DNA of 64,000 nt from Rhododendron vialii (taxonomy: Eukaryota; Streptophyta; Magnoliopsida; Ericales; Ericaceae), in assembly GCF_030253575.1 (NCBI RefSeq), contig NC_080561.1, positions 11,828,001 through 11,892,000 on the forward strand, given 5' to 3'. The notes under the pieces were generated by a model. It was not told the origin of the DNA. It ran no database searches and worked only from the letters and a program-made list of their open reading frames with translations. Position numbers and translations under genes: made by a program. Each line of letters opens with the position of its first letter. Position 1 is the stretch's first letter. Of this stretch, positions 11,886 through 24,037 are shown piece by piece.

Positions 11886-13326
11886 ATTATAAATCATGCC
11901 AGCTCGTTTCCCAACCACTACCGCTCACTTTGCAACCAGGTGACTGCCACTGCACCAACCCCTAGGTGTTAACGTGAGAAATGCCTATAGGCTATAGCTA
12001 ATCTCACGCAAAAGTTTTTCCAAAATTAAAGGAACTATTTTTTCTTCAGTTCTAAAAACTCGAACGAAGTCACCAAAACACCAAATCTCAGCTAAATCAT
12101 ACTGAATATCAGTAATACCCTATAAGAATGACAATCAGACCTCAAACATCTTAACCAACACATGGTGACCAGAATGTGCTTCAAAAAAGTGAGCCAACAA
12201 AATACCCGTCTTATTGTTACCTAAATCAAGCTAATCTCAAGCAAAGCTTTCACAAAAATTAAGGACAACAATTTTCTTGGATGTGCATTTCCACTATATC
12301 ATTAGACTACAGGTTAATGGCAATAGTCAAGTTGTTTCCAGTAAATGATATTTTAGTTGATATATGTGTGGAAAATGACTTGCCTAGAAATTCATGACAA
12401 CATGGGTTTTAGTCCATTTCTGTATAGTTTAGCGGAACGACCCCTCAACTCAAACCAATTCATCAACCAAATCTCAATAAAATCTATTAGTGAATCCTAG
12501 GTCTCTTCTAAGCGTAACACAGCCCTTTTCTACTCTCTCATTTCTTTCTCGTCATCTAAGGTATGAGATAAGCATCTCCACCTTCTATTATATCTATTTC
12601 TTTTTCCTTGGCCCTTTTCTTCTTCTTTTTGGGATGAAATTAAGCTTCTAAAATTCTAATAACCAAAAACTCAAGATATACATAGGAGCTCGATATCTGC
12701 CCCAAAAAGGAAAGCAAAGAGATGGTGAGTAACCATCAAAATACTTAATCTGTCTCCATCTCCCTCCAACTTCCTAATCTCTCCTTTTCTCTCTCTTCTA
12801 CTCATCATTTTTTTAATACACAACTACTGAGGTTAGGTTCATCTACTGCAGTTTTAAATTCTCAAGACAATAAAATTGCCCAGCGTGAAGGGGTGATCAT
12901 ACATATCATATAACCTTATCAAAAGATCAATGCTGCCTTCTTATCTTTTCCAACCGACGTGGAACAATCAAATACCCTAAAGCAGCCATTAAAGAAGGAA
13001 ATATAGCTCGTAAATAGACGAGAGAAGCATTTTAACAAACACATGGTGCTCGAAGAAAATACCCATAGCTAATCTCAACTAAAAGCTTTGGCCAAAATTT
13101 AAGCATACTGGTAACATTTTGGTCAGTTTTCAAACCTCGAACTGAGGAATGAACGAAATCTCGGTATGTACAGATCGATACTTGTAGGCATGTGCACTCA
13201 GGTCCATTTTCAGCGTAGAGTATTTGCTCGTCCGTCCGAGTATTTTTCAAATTTGTTTGCGTAGCCGATGAGTTGACTTCTGCTTTACGGGAACAAAACG
13301 TGCGTGCGTGCGTGCGTTGCGTTGTA
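11886..13326. other. Intergenic part of the A duplication unit
   Basis: No gene. From about 12820 to 13250 the sequence matches 28265-29510 upstream of gene B (for example ataaccttatcaaaagat and ctaatctcaactaaaagctt). This marks the upstream reach of the duplication. At 13005-13015 it holds the empty site (ctcgtaaatagacg) for the Harbinger-like element at 28514. A (CGTG)n run lies at about 13301-13317. Confidence 0.6.
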
Positions 13327-13339
13327 GGGTGTCGTAGAT

Positions 13340-13435
13340 AAAATACATTTTTTTAATGTATTTTACATATATACTTTTTTTTTGTTTTTTACATATATAC
13401 ATTTTTTTATGTATTTTACATATATACATTTTAAA
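13340..13435. repeat. Short tandem repeat, about 30-bp unit
   Basis: Three diverged copies of a unit containing tgtattttacatatatac followed by a T run. The open frame read from it on the minus strand is an artefact of the repeat. Confidence 0.7.
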
Positions 13436-13734
13436 TTAAATAGAAATTTTATATTTTGAGCAGACCAAAATCTCCAAAATTTCCAACCGGACCGATCCCA
13501 CACGAATCGAACTCAACTCCGATCGGGATCTGTCCTAGAAATACTTGGACCAAGTCGAATCGGTATTCGAAAATTTCACCCCAAACCAAACCGAACTAAA
13601 ATCACCCCTACTTGAGGTTGAGGTGGTTGTTACTAGTAAAATGTTATGAGTACGTTGTGCTCTGATTTGCAAATTGTTTTTCAAAAACTCAAATTGGATA
13701 GAGTATCTCCCGTGGCAAAATCCAATTTTGACCT

Positions 13735-14519
13735 TAATTTATTACTCGGTGAACTGTGAAACCGGACTGAACTGATCCAATCCATATCTTTTGGAATTTG
13801 TCTTTAGATTAATGGTCCGGACACGGATTCAAAATTAAAAAACCGTGGGATATGGATTAGGATTGAATTTTCATTTGAAAACCGCAGATTATCCGAACCG
13901 AACCGTGATATATTAAAAAATAAAAAATAAAAAATATAGAATATATATATATGTAACATGTAGTAAATAATAATAATTTTACACCTATTTTTATAAATTA
14001 CTCAGTAATTATATAAAAATCTACTTTGATGTTTTTTTTTTTTCTATTGAAGTACTTCCTTACCACTGTGTTTTTTTTTAAAGTTCTTTGGTGTGTTTTA
14101 TTTTATTCAAGTACTTTGTTAGAATTGCTTTTTTCATTGAAGTACTGTAATGTGTAATGTGTAATGTGTAATGTGTTTACTTTTTTATTCAAGTACTGTA
14201 ATGTATTTACTTTGCTGAGAACTATTGAATTATTGAGTTACTGTAATGTGTAATGTGTTACTTTTATTAAAATACTTGTTTTTACTTTGCTGGAAACTAT
14301 TGAATTTTACATAGAAAAAATTGAAAATCCAGGTTTCTTGGTTGTTGGTTAATGCAATCCGTGGACAAAATCGGGACTAAATTGTAATTCACGGTTCGGA
14401 TTGGAATCGGACCGTGAAACTTTTGGTCCGGATACGGATTTCATTTTCAAAAAACCGTGACTCGCGAATTAGAATTTGATTCTCAAGAATCTGATCTGAT
14501 CCAGACCGTACGCAGCCCT
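13735..14519. mobile_element. 5'-truncated hAT-like element
   Basis: The right end (cgcagcccta, ending at 14519) and interior words (gactcgcgaattag, ggtccggatacggat, aaaaaccgtgactcgcg) match the element at 757-1861. No left terminal repeat or target duplication is visible. The middle (14080-14280) contains tandem gtaatgtgtaatgtg repeats. A shorter similar patch with accgaacc words and a cacccct end lies at about 13440-13610. Confidence 0.5.
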
Positions 14520-15066
14520 AATTTTTAACATATTCAATGGAGGAGAGAATCAGCTCCGGTGAACTCCGGTGAAAGCTCAGCAGCTCCAGCGACAGATGGA
14601 AAAGGTTTGGGAAGCTCCGACGGCAGATCGAAAGGGTTTTGGTTGCTCCGACAAAGCTCTGACGATAGACCAAAAGGGTTTGGATTGCTCCGGCGAATCT
14701 CAGAGAAAAGATAGAAGGAGGTTTGGGTTGAAAACAAATGGATAAAATCCAAAAGAGGGATGGATTCCGGTAAAACATTTGAGATGGATTTTTGAGGTTT
14801 TTCCCAAATTTTGAATTTGGGTCTTAAAATGGATAAGGATCGGAGATGTTCTTAGGGCCCGTTCCAGATTCTCAAATAAGTAATTAAAAAATAAAAATTT
14901 ATTTTCAAGCTTAAAAATAATAAGTTTACGAAAATAATTTTTCAATTTTTTTTCAGAGACAAGATCCATATTACATATATATTTTTATTTTAGTAAGCCT
15001 TTTATTAAGCTTGAAAATTGCAAATAAATATTTATTTTTTAAGGGGGAAAGCGAAACACCACCTTA
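14520..15066. other. Spacer with a degraded MITE
   Basis: 14850-15055 starts ggcccgttccagattctca and contains tattttcaagcttaaaaat and its inverted counterpart. Similar sequence occurs at about 49985-50240 and 59990-60245, so it is probably a decayed hAT-type MITE. The remainder holds overlapping short open frames caused by a repeated ctccgacgg/gctccgg motif; no gene is supported. Confidence 0.4.
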
Positions 15067-16160
15067 GAGCATTTCCAGCCTCCACCCCAAATATAACCTA
15101 AATTTGAGTAAAAATGTATGCAAAAACTCTATTTGGACAAGTGCATCTCCAATCACAAAACTCAATCTGTTTACCACATAAAAAAAAAGGCTTTCAATGG
15201 CAAAATGGTACATAAAAGAGGGATAAGATTCAGCCTTGAAAAAAAGGTAAAAGGAAATGGGTTAAGGCCATCCACAGTGGTATAATCAAAAACGAATAAT
15301 CAAAAGTTGACACATCAGCTTTGATTATTCATTTAAGAGGTTGTTAAGCTTAACAATATTGAGGTTCACAATGGTCACTTCTAGTTCATAATCAAAATAA
15401 GGGATTCATTACAATTTTTCCCCCTCCCCCTATTTTCCGCTATTCATTTCTCTCTATTACGATTCATAAGTTCAAGTATGAGCATTGTTGGCTGATTTTA
15501 AATCACAGTTCGAAGTAGAACAATCAAGTTCTTATTTGAAACACAACCAAGACATCCAAAAAATCATCAAACCCACATAGTCAAGCCATTGGTTTGGATA
15601 ACATGGGCAGTCCACCATTATCCACTCTATCACCATGCACCAAGTTCAACTCCCCTTGGCGAGATTGTTTTCCAGGATGATGCACACAACCAAATCCAAC
15701 CAAAAGGAAGACAAAAAACCAAAGCAAAAAAAACAAAAAGAGAATGAAGGGAAGAATGATGAGTCAATATTGTACTTGAAAAGCAATGAACACTTAAAGA
15801 TGTTGCATTGATCAAGAGGGAAAAGTGGGAGGCTAAGAAGAGTTTTTGATTATTGAAAAAGGTTGCTAGTTTTGGTTATTCAAAACCCAAAATCTGATTA
15901 TTTCTAAAGATGTTGCTAAGTTTGATTATACCATTGTGAGACTCTTTTGCACCAACATTGTTAACTTTAATAATAATTGACTTTTAATTATACTACTGTG
16001 GATGGTCTAAGGCTTCGATGTTTCCATAATGGAATAGAGAAGTGGGCAAAACTCATTTTGGGTAGAGATATAGGTGAGCCGTTGGAGATTAATTTTTGCT
16101 CCTTTTATCCGAAAAATAAAAGGGGTCTAAATTAAAAAATGAGCCAAGATTGGAGATGGT
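15067..16160. mobile_element. Putative outer PIF/Harbinger-like element
   Basis: Begins GAGCATTTCCAGCC after TTA and ends GATTGGAGATGGT before TTA, a weak terminal inverted repeat with a 3-bp TTA duplication. It would enclose the better-defined element at 15266-16007. The ends resemble the element at 28514-29135 (GAGCACCTCCAAC). Boundaries are tentative. Confidence 0.4.
15266..16007. mobile_element. PIF/Harbinger-like MITE with TAA duplication
   Basis: The left end GGCCATCCACAGTGGTATAAT matches the inverted right end (GACCATCCACAGTAGTATAAT) with two mismatches. TAA stands on both sides (15263-15265, 16008-16010). Internal copies of the terminal motif (aatcaaa, gattataccattgtgaga) lie close to both ends. 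742 bp; no transposase seen. A decayed relative is suggested at 40315-40460. Confidence 0.7.
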
Positions 16161-16326
16161 TTAAGGCATAATGTTAAATTTGCACATACTCTAGCTAAGT
16201 CGGTAATGGCATAGTTTATATATCCTTATGTTCCATGTTGCTAAAAAAAAAAACAGAGAACTTTTTCATGTGTTGAATTTCTGAGGTTAGCACCATCTTT
16301 CTTTCTATCGAAGGTCATTGGTGTGA

Positions 16327-16560
16327 GAAATTTTTGGGTACCGGGTAGGTAGCACGTGACCGTGTCCACGTGATATCCGAGCAACTCATTCGGGTCATTC
16401 AAAAGTGTGTTGGAGGCTTAATTTGGAACTCTCTCTTCTCTCACCCCATCACTTTCTCTCCTCTCTCTCTCTCTCCTCTCTCTCCCTCTAAAGCTGAGAT
16501 GAACAGTCCGGATGCACCGAGCGGACACCATGTAATACCCACCCGGCACCCAAAAATTTC
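16327..16560. mobile_element. 234-bp MITE with 9-bp TSD
   Basis: The ends GAAATTTTTGGGTACCGGGT and, inverted, GAAATTTTTGGGTGCCGGGT differ at one base. The flanks carry identical TTGGTGTGA (16318-16326 and 16561-16569). A 9-bp duplication suggests a Mutator-like source. The interior has a (CT)n tract at about 16436-16490. Confidence 0.82.
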
Positions 16561-16569
16561 TTGGTGTGA

Positions 16570-17167
16570 GTGGGGGCTTACAAGTGGTTGCTGTGTACTT
16601 CTACCATTAAGAGAGGGAGTGGTAGCCAACGCCTCCATCTTGCATCAGGAAACTTTACAAAGAAAAATTAGTTGGAGGTCTCACGCGTTTCCCAAAACCA
16701 TTTATCTTTCAACAAATTTTTTTCAAGACAAGTGTATCGATCCCAAGAAAATCAGTGGTGGATAAAGGTGTAGGGGGCCGGATCCAGTCGAGCTTATTCG
16801 TTTTGAGTTTTGAGATTTTGGATTCTTTCTCAACGCACAATCTCCAATAAATTTTCTTGTAATCATCATTTCTCTCTCTATCTCTCTCCATTCAAAATCC
16901 AAAATCCAAATACCAAAACGAACAACCTGGGATCAGATCCGGTCAAGTTTCCTCCAACACCAAGCCGTCCGGATGGCCCAAATTTGTTCGGAGTGTTTTG
17001 GATATTTTGTAATTAAAATTGTTGCCGAACAGATCTAGGCCGTCCAAAACACTTTTGAACGGCTCCAATTCAAAAACTTGACCAAACTGGTCGGAGAAAA
17101 CATGACCAGATTCGATCCCAGGTTTGGGGGATTGGAAAACCTTGTAGTGGAAGGCCTTACAAGGCAC
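16570..17167. other. Spacer without recognisable gene
   Basis: Contains partly palindromic sequence around 16930-17100 (gatccggtcaagttt against aacttgaccaaactggtc; cggatggcccaaatttgttc near gccgtccaaaacac), suggesting a decayed inverted-repeat element. No ends, target duplication or coding motif could be fixed. Confidence 0.35.
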
Positions 17168-17426
17168 CCTGTAGGGCGCTCATAGATCATTGATCTTGAC
17201 AGCGAATGGTTGAGATATAATTTTTAATTATGACTGGTAAGAATTATTAATTGCGCTCATAGATCATCGATCTTGATAGCGAATGGTTGAGATATAATTT
17301 TTAATTATGACTGGTAAGAATTATTAATTACCGGTCATAATTGATTTTTGATCTGAACCATTGATTGATGATATCAACGACTGTGCACTGCACTACAACC
17401 CCTGTAAGCCACTCCGCCCTACAGGA
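17168..17426. repeat. Inverted-repeat element containing 76-bp tandem duplication
   Basis: cctgtagggcg at 17168 is mirrored by cgccctacagg ending at 17426, suggesting a small MITE. Inside, a unit of about 76 bp beginning gcgctcatagatcat is present twice in tandem (about 17177-17330) with only a few differences. No target duplication was identified. Confidence 0.6.
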
Positions 17427-17883
17427 TCCCCGGGTTCAGGTAGGGGCACCATGTGGTGGACGTGGTGGGCCCAACATCACTATTTCCATAAGTCACCCAC
17501 AAAGAGAGAGTTGTGCATCATATCTGGTTAAATGCTTATCCATCCTTTTCTACTGGAGTGCTTTCTTGGTCTGTATCTCTTGTTTGAAATAAATCAAGTT
17601 TCCAATTTGGCTAGAACAAAGTTGAAATGGTAACTCAAAAATCTAGGATATAAAGCTCAAAAATTAAACTGCATTGCACCAAAATTCCAGTTTTCACAAG
17701 GTATACGATGACATCAGTGCACAAAGCTCCAACTTTAAATAGGATCTGAAAGAGGTACGAAATATACAGGCCATACATATATCATGCTTATAATACATCT
17801 TCGTTTCGAATACAATAACTATTTAAAGTCTTCAATATGTGGGGGAAAATGAAATTTCAAACTTGAAGGTGCTTGTGGTTAAA

Positions 17884-20800
17884 CTAAATAGGTCTGTAAT
17901 TAACCCATCTGTCAAACAAATAATAACACTCTCTGCGATAGAATTCTGGCGCTGGGTGGCCTGCGCCCTACACATAACACAAATAAATTTCATAAATTCT
18001 CTGCAATCTTCAACACAGATCCGAAGTAAAGAAGAGTAGTGATTTTCACACTCCCTCTTTTTGTAATCACACTCCCTTTCTTTGACCTTTTATACGTTAA
18101 TTAACAAGATTAACATTTCATTTGTATACCCTTTCACACTTGGAAGGACAACAATGTAAATACACATTGCAAGAGAACAAACAAAGGAGTCGTGTAAACA
18201 AAGGGAGTAGTGTTGGGCTTCACCCACGTGTGATAATTTATCGAGGGGGTGCTTGATAATTATTCGCGTGTAGTTATATTATATTCGGTTTTGGTTAGAG
18301 AATCAAATCCTATGGCAAGTTGGAGGAGTTCCATACTTGGCGGTATTACTATGGAAGAGTTTCCTTCTTGGTGTATTTCCTAGTCCGAGTAGGAAAAGGA
18401 ATTATAAGGCAGTAGGAAGCCTTGGAGGTCAAGGCTTGATACTCTATAAATACCGAGGCGTATTTGAGATTTATGTGTGACATAATGTGAGGGAGAGGGT
18501 GAGGCGAGCATGGGGGGCCGGTCTGTGGCCTCCCGGAGAGGAACCGACGTGTGGTTTCCGGAGAGTTTTTTCATCTTTATTGTATATTGTGTGAATATAT
18601 AATCAAAGGGAGTTTTTCTCTGAAATCACTGCGTTGTTTGTGTGCATGGTGTCCCTCACGGTCCTAACAATTGGTATCAGAGCAGGGTTGAAGAAGAGGG
18701 TCATCAGAAAAACCACGGGTTCGATTTCTGAAAAAAAAGGTGCTCACCAACCTCGTTTTTGTCACCCGAGGAGGTTGCATAGGCGATTGGAAGTGGCGGA
18801 AAAGACGATTGACGGAGCAGACTTGCAGGGATCGGAGGTTGATCAGTGCAAACATGCGCGAAACTAGTGAGCAAGGATACACTCGGGTTGGTAGTGACAC
18901 AGGCACTTACTAGAGCGAAGGTTTGCGGAGATGATTAACAGTGATCAGAGGCAGTCTGGTTCAATCGGGTTTGAAGACCTATCGTCAGGAGTTGCAGTTG
19001 TGATTTGGGCTGCACGAGGATGATGATGGGCAACCGATACATGCTTGTGGAGAGTACAAACAGATGGAGCTGATGTTTGGTACTAGACAAGCAGTATGAG
19101 TTTTTGTGACAGTGAACGTGTGAAGCAACAGTTGCGGAGACACACAGGAAGGGCATTGGAGTACGAGGAGTCATGACCTGAGATGTACAGGAGTGTCGGT
19201 TACCGAATCAAATTGTGTATGGAATAGTCTGCAGACAGCGGGCAACTGGTTGTTGAGAGATGTTCACGGAAGCTCCGAACAGAGGGATTGAGATGGAGAC
19301 CAGAAGATGCATCGCTGGGATCTCTTCCTTTGTGGATTTTGTGATTGGATTCTTTCTATAGTATGCGGCCGCATGAGAAGGAGAGATGAAGTCACGGATT
19401 ACATCCTGGTAAGGATGCGAGCACTCTAGTGCACCTAGGTGAGGGGGTGCAAAATCATCCCACATGGGTGAGGGGGTGATTGTTGGGCTTCACCCACGTG
19501 TGATAATTTATCGAGGGGGTGCTTGATAATTATTCGCGTGTAGTTATATTATATTCGGTTTTGGTTAGAGAATCAAATCCTATGGCAAGTTGGAGGAGTT
19601 CCATACTTGGCGGTATTACTATGGAAGAGTTTCCTTCTTGGTGTATTTCCTAGTCCGAGTAGGAAAAGGAATTATAAGGCAGTAGGAAGCCTTGGAGGTC
19701 AAGGCTTGATACTCTATAAATACCGAGGCGTATTTGAGATTTATGTGTGACATAATGTGAGGGAGAGGGTGAGGCGAGCATGGGGGGCCGGTCTGTGGCC
19801 TCCCGGAGAGGAACCGACGTGTGGTTTCCGGAGAGTTTTTTCATCTTTATTGTATATTGTGTGAATATATAATCAAAGGGAGTTTTTCTCTGAAATCACT
19901 GCGTTGTTTGTGTGCATGGTGTCCCTCACGGTCCTAACAAGTAGGAGTTTGAAAATCAATTACCAAAGTAAAAATACAAATATAATTTTGTCTAACCTTC
20001 ACGGTTGCAAATGTCAAATGATATCCCTGATCTGAATACTTCATCGTGTATCTGCACTCAGCAGCAGTGTGAATTAAACGAGTACTGATCTGAATGCTTC
20101 ATCGTGTATCAATGAAATTACACAATGCTGCAACTAATGCACCAAACAAGGAATACGAAAGAGGGAAAGAACCCACCCGGCAACTTGATGATCAATAAAC
20201 CATGGCCTCCAATTGTCGACGAGGGTCAAGTTCAGAGACTTTATCCATTTTAACGTACCCACGTACGGGACAGCCATGTCATGATCACCACTGTGGAAGA
20301 GAGGGAGATATTGGTGATTGAGCAAAGTTGGAATAAGCTTGGAAAATTACTCGATATTCAATGGTTCTCCCAAGCTCCAATCAACGAGGGAACACAAAAG
20401 GGAATGCAAAATCAGTACTCGTTTCGTTTTCATTGCGGAAAATCTTCCTGTTTTTTGATGCAACAAAATAACTTTAAGCACTTTGATGTTTCCCTTTGCA
20501 GTCGTTTCATTTCGAACCAAAACACCACTACCGAGGCTTCTAATTTTAGAAATGTCGACCTACATCATGCTGGTGAGTTGGCCAAAAAAAAAACTCATTG
20601 TAAATCAGTTTTCATTAATAGAACTAAGAATATTCTGACAAGAACATTGGAGTGAAGTGTAAACCATTGAAGCGGAGAGCATGAGATCGATGTATCATAG
20701 TCTGACCTCTCTACGAGTACTTCCAAGGCCGATCTACTGAGTTCTATATGAACAGGGACGACACTCGGGACATCTTTAGTATATGATATGCTGTAGTTGC

Positions 20801-23800
20801 ATCTCTCCCATTGCCGAATAGTCCCCTGATTTCCATCATTAAAAACTACATCAGATTCACCATGAGGAGGTATTAATCATTGTCGAATGCACTTGTATGT
20901 ATTACCATTCATTATACCTTTCGAACATGTAATGCCTCTTGAACGCTATCATCGTTATGCCAAATGGAACCGTATAGAAGCATGAAATCCTGTCAGAGAA
21001 CAAGAATTAGCTACCTAACTATCTTTACATTTCATTCATTCACACACACAATCGGGGCCTACAACTACCAACATCCAACCGCTTCCATTATTGTAAGCTC
21101 TCAACTATGACCTACGCTTTCTTAATAGAAGGAGGATGTCTAAGGCTCTTCAGGGCCTATAAATAGCCATGTAAGCTCAGCATTTTAAACTAGGAAGGGA
21201 AGAAGAAGCTGAGAGCAGAAAGTGAGCACTGAGGGCTTCTCCTTGGTGAGGGAGCCAAGCTCCTCCAGCAAGGCTCCAGCAAGAGGGGGAGGGTGGTGTG
21301 AGGTGATGTGATGTGAAGGCAGCAGAGAGAAGGAAGGAGAGAGTGTGAGAGAGATACACACTGAGGTTGAGTGATCAAATGGTTGGTTTGGTACTCTCTT
21401 GTAAAATCTTGTATTTCTCATATAGTGAACCACCCTTTGATCCTCCCGTGGATGTACCAAGTTGGGGAAACATGTAAAAATCTAGTGTCCTTGTTGTTGT
21501 GTGCGGTTGATCTTGGGCACAACAATTGGTATCTGAGCACGGGGGTGCCCGGAAACACAAATTAGGGACGTCCAAATCTGCCCAGAGATGAAGTCTTAGG
21601 AATTCAAATTCCAATTACACCACTGTGTGTAGGGCTTAGTGAGCCAAACTTTTCGGTATATGGAACATCCAAAAGAGAGAGAAAAAGAGCTCTCTAGCTC
21701 GGATCAAAGTTACTATCATTTTTTTTGGGAAATGATTTTGCCACGCCATTTTTTGATAATGCCACATCCTGCAAGTGTATTTTATTTTTGCACCAAAAAA
21801 TACACTTGCAGGGTGTGACATTATCAAAAAAGGATGTGGCAAAATCACTACCCTTTTTTTTTTTGTTCAACTCTTTCTACTCTGAAAAGGAAGTACTATC
21901 CTGGCAGCGAACAGTCCAGTGATCATGCTACAACTGTAAATGAACTGAGTCATTCGCGAACTGTTCGATACTCGGTTCGGTAAGAGCTCGTTCGAGTTTG
22001 ATTCGTCTGCTAAACGAACTGAACCTAAACCTCAATTCCAGGTTCGTTCCGTAAATGAGTCGAACCTGAGCCTAACAGTATTCAGCTCAGTTAGGTTCGC
22101 GAACCTATACTTAAATTTAATTAATAATTCAATGGGGGTCTATTTGTAAATGTAAAATTTTTTAAGATTGTATATATAATTCAATACTTATTTTTCTCCC
22201 AAATTTTATACGATCAATGAGAGAGTTTGGGTTCGCTTAAGTTTAATGAGCTAAGCCGAATCAAACCTGAGTCTTGACGAGCTCAATTCGAGCTTAGATT
22301 CGGCTCGGCTTGATTCATTTGAGTTTAACGAGCCAAACTCGAACCAAGATGTTCAAGTTCGAATCGAACCCAAGCCGAATCCGAGCCGAACTCGAGCCAA
22401 ACTAGTATCTTAACGAACCCAATCGAGCCGAACCCGAGCCTTGAAAAATTTTAACGAGCCGAACTCGAGCCAAGTTATTCAGGCTCAAATCGAACTTGAG
22501 CCGAATCCGAGCCGAACTCATACCTTAATGAACCCGAGCCGAACTTAACAGGGTTCGGCTCAATTCGGTTCGTTTACGGCCCTAGCTACAAGTCTCTAAA
22601 GTTCTGCAATATATCAATTTGGTCCCAGAGTTATCCAATTGTGCATTTTAATCGCTAAAGTTGCAGGAAGTTGTTCTGGACATGTTTCGGACCGTTCCGA
22701 TATCCGCCGGGGACTCGGAATTTTCAGATTCGTGTGGGGTTGCGGTGTTGGAAAGATAGGAGGTGAACGAGGAGGGTTGGAAGTGGTCGAGGCCGATCAC
22801 AAGAGATCGGGTTCAATCACAAACACAAACCAGATTTACCTGACAGAGGTCAAGGGTTGCAAGGATGAATAGCTAGGGACGAAGGGGGTTCATGTAGCCA
22901 GAAAAAGTCTCACCATTGGAGGTGCAGCGATGATTCAGGCTGCAAAATTAGTACGGTGGGCAACCTATACAGGCTTGTGGAATTGTTCGGACAGATGGAG
23001 CTAACGTCAGGCACGAGACAACAGTATAGGTGATTGAGTAAGGTAACAGGATGAGCAAATTGTGTCACAGATACACACAGAAAATGCGCAAGAGTACACC
23101 GAGGACCCAATGGTGGTACTAGAGCGTGGAAACCAAATCTGATGTGGTGCAACATTTCTGATCACTAATCAGACGACATGAAAATGGGTTTGCTGAGAGA
23201 AGTTCTCGGACGCTCCTGACGGAGGATTGAGATGGTTGGGTAGATGATGGCTCACATGAATCTCTCACCCTGTAGAACAATGGCGGGTTCCTCCCCAGGA
23301 TATGCGGCCGAATGAGGAGGAGAGATGGCCACAGGTAGAGATGGCCAATGGTGATGACGACAACGATGACGGGCATCCAGCAGTGGGTGCGAGCTCCCTG
23401 GTAGGGTTGCAGACACCCAATAGTGAAGGGCATTGGACACCTAGTGGAGTGCAGTTCAGGTAGAGTGCGGTTACTAATGGTTCGCTAACTCGAGAGGTAG
23501 CATTGATTTGTGGAATTGTTGATTTCCTTAGCCAAAATTCCTTAACCAAGTATTCTTGACCAAGACTCTTTTTGTCTTGAATAAAAACCATTCCAATTAG
23601 AAATTATTCAATTCCTTGGGCATCACCCCCATTGGTGGACCACAATAAACGCTGTCTCACTCGTCATGTTATCAGTGGTATTTGCGTTGCACCCATTACT
23701 CGTTTTATTTATTTTCCCAGAATAATTAATTGAAAAAGGCAACAATTGATAAATAAGTATTGAAAGAACGATTCGGGATGCCTAACACCTTCCCCGCTCA

Positions 23801-23993
23801 TAACAGTAACCGAGCCCATCTTTGTTTTGGCATACCCAAAAAATATGAGTCATTTACGAGCCCTGTTTGAAAAGAGAATTTCGAAAATTGTCGTCTCGTT
23901 GCCCTAAAAAGTGGGTAGGCGCACCAATAAGAATCTGGGTGCAACATCTTTGTTTTTTGTGTGGTTATCTTGGGCAAAATAGAGCGCGCGAGC

Positions 23994-24037
<44 letters not shown>

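Larger units (their letters stand above)
18211..19939 (+). mobile_element. Young non-autonomous LTR retrotransposon in intron 13 of gene B
   Basis: Two 459-bp LTRs (18211-18669, 19481-19939) start TGTTGGGCTT and end GTCCTAACA and read identically line by line. The 5-bp target duplication AGTAG flanks it (18206-18210, 19940-19944). The primer-binding site follows LTR 1, and a purine run (gagggggtga) precedes LTR 2. The 811-bp interior has no gag, protease, integrase or reverse transcriptase motif, so it must have been mobilised by another element. It sits antisense to gene B about 53 bp from exon 13; gene A lacks it. Confidence 0.95.

Noticed and set aside
15630..15815. Minus-strand 61-codon frame with a hydrophobic stretch
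   Set aside because: Falls inside the 15266-16007 MITE, with no homology I recognise.
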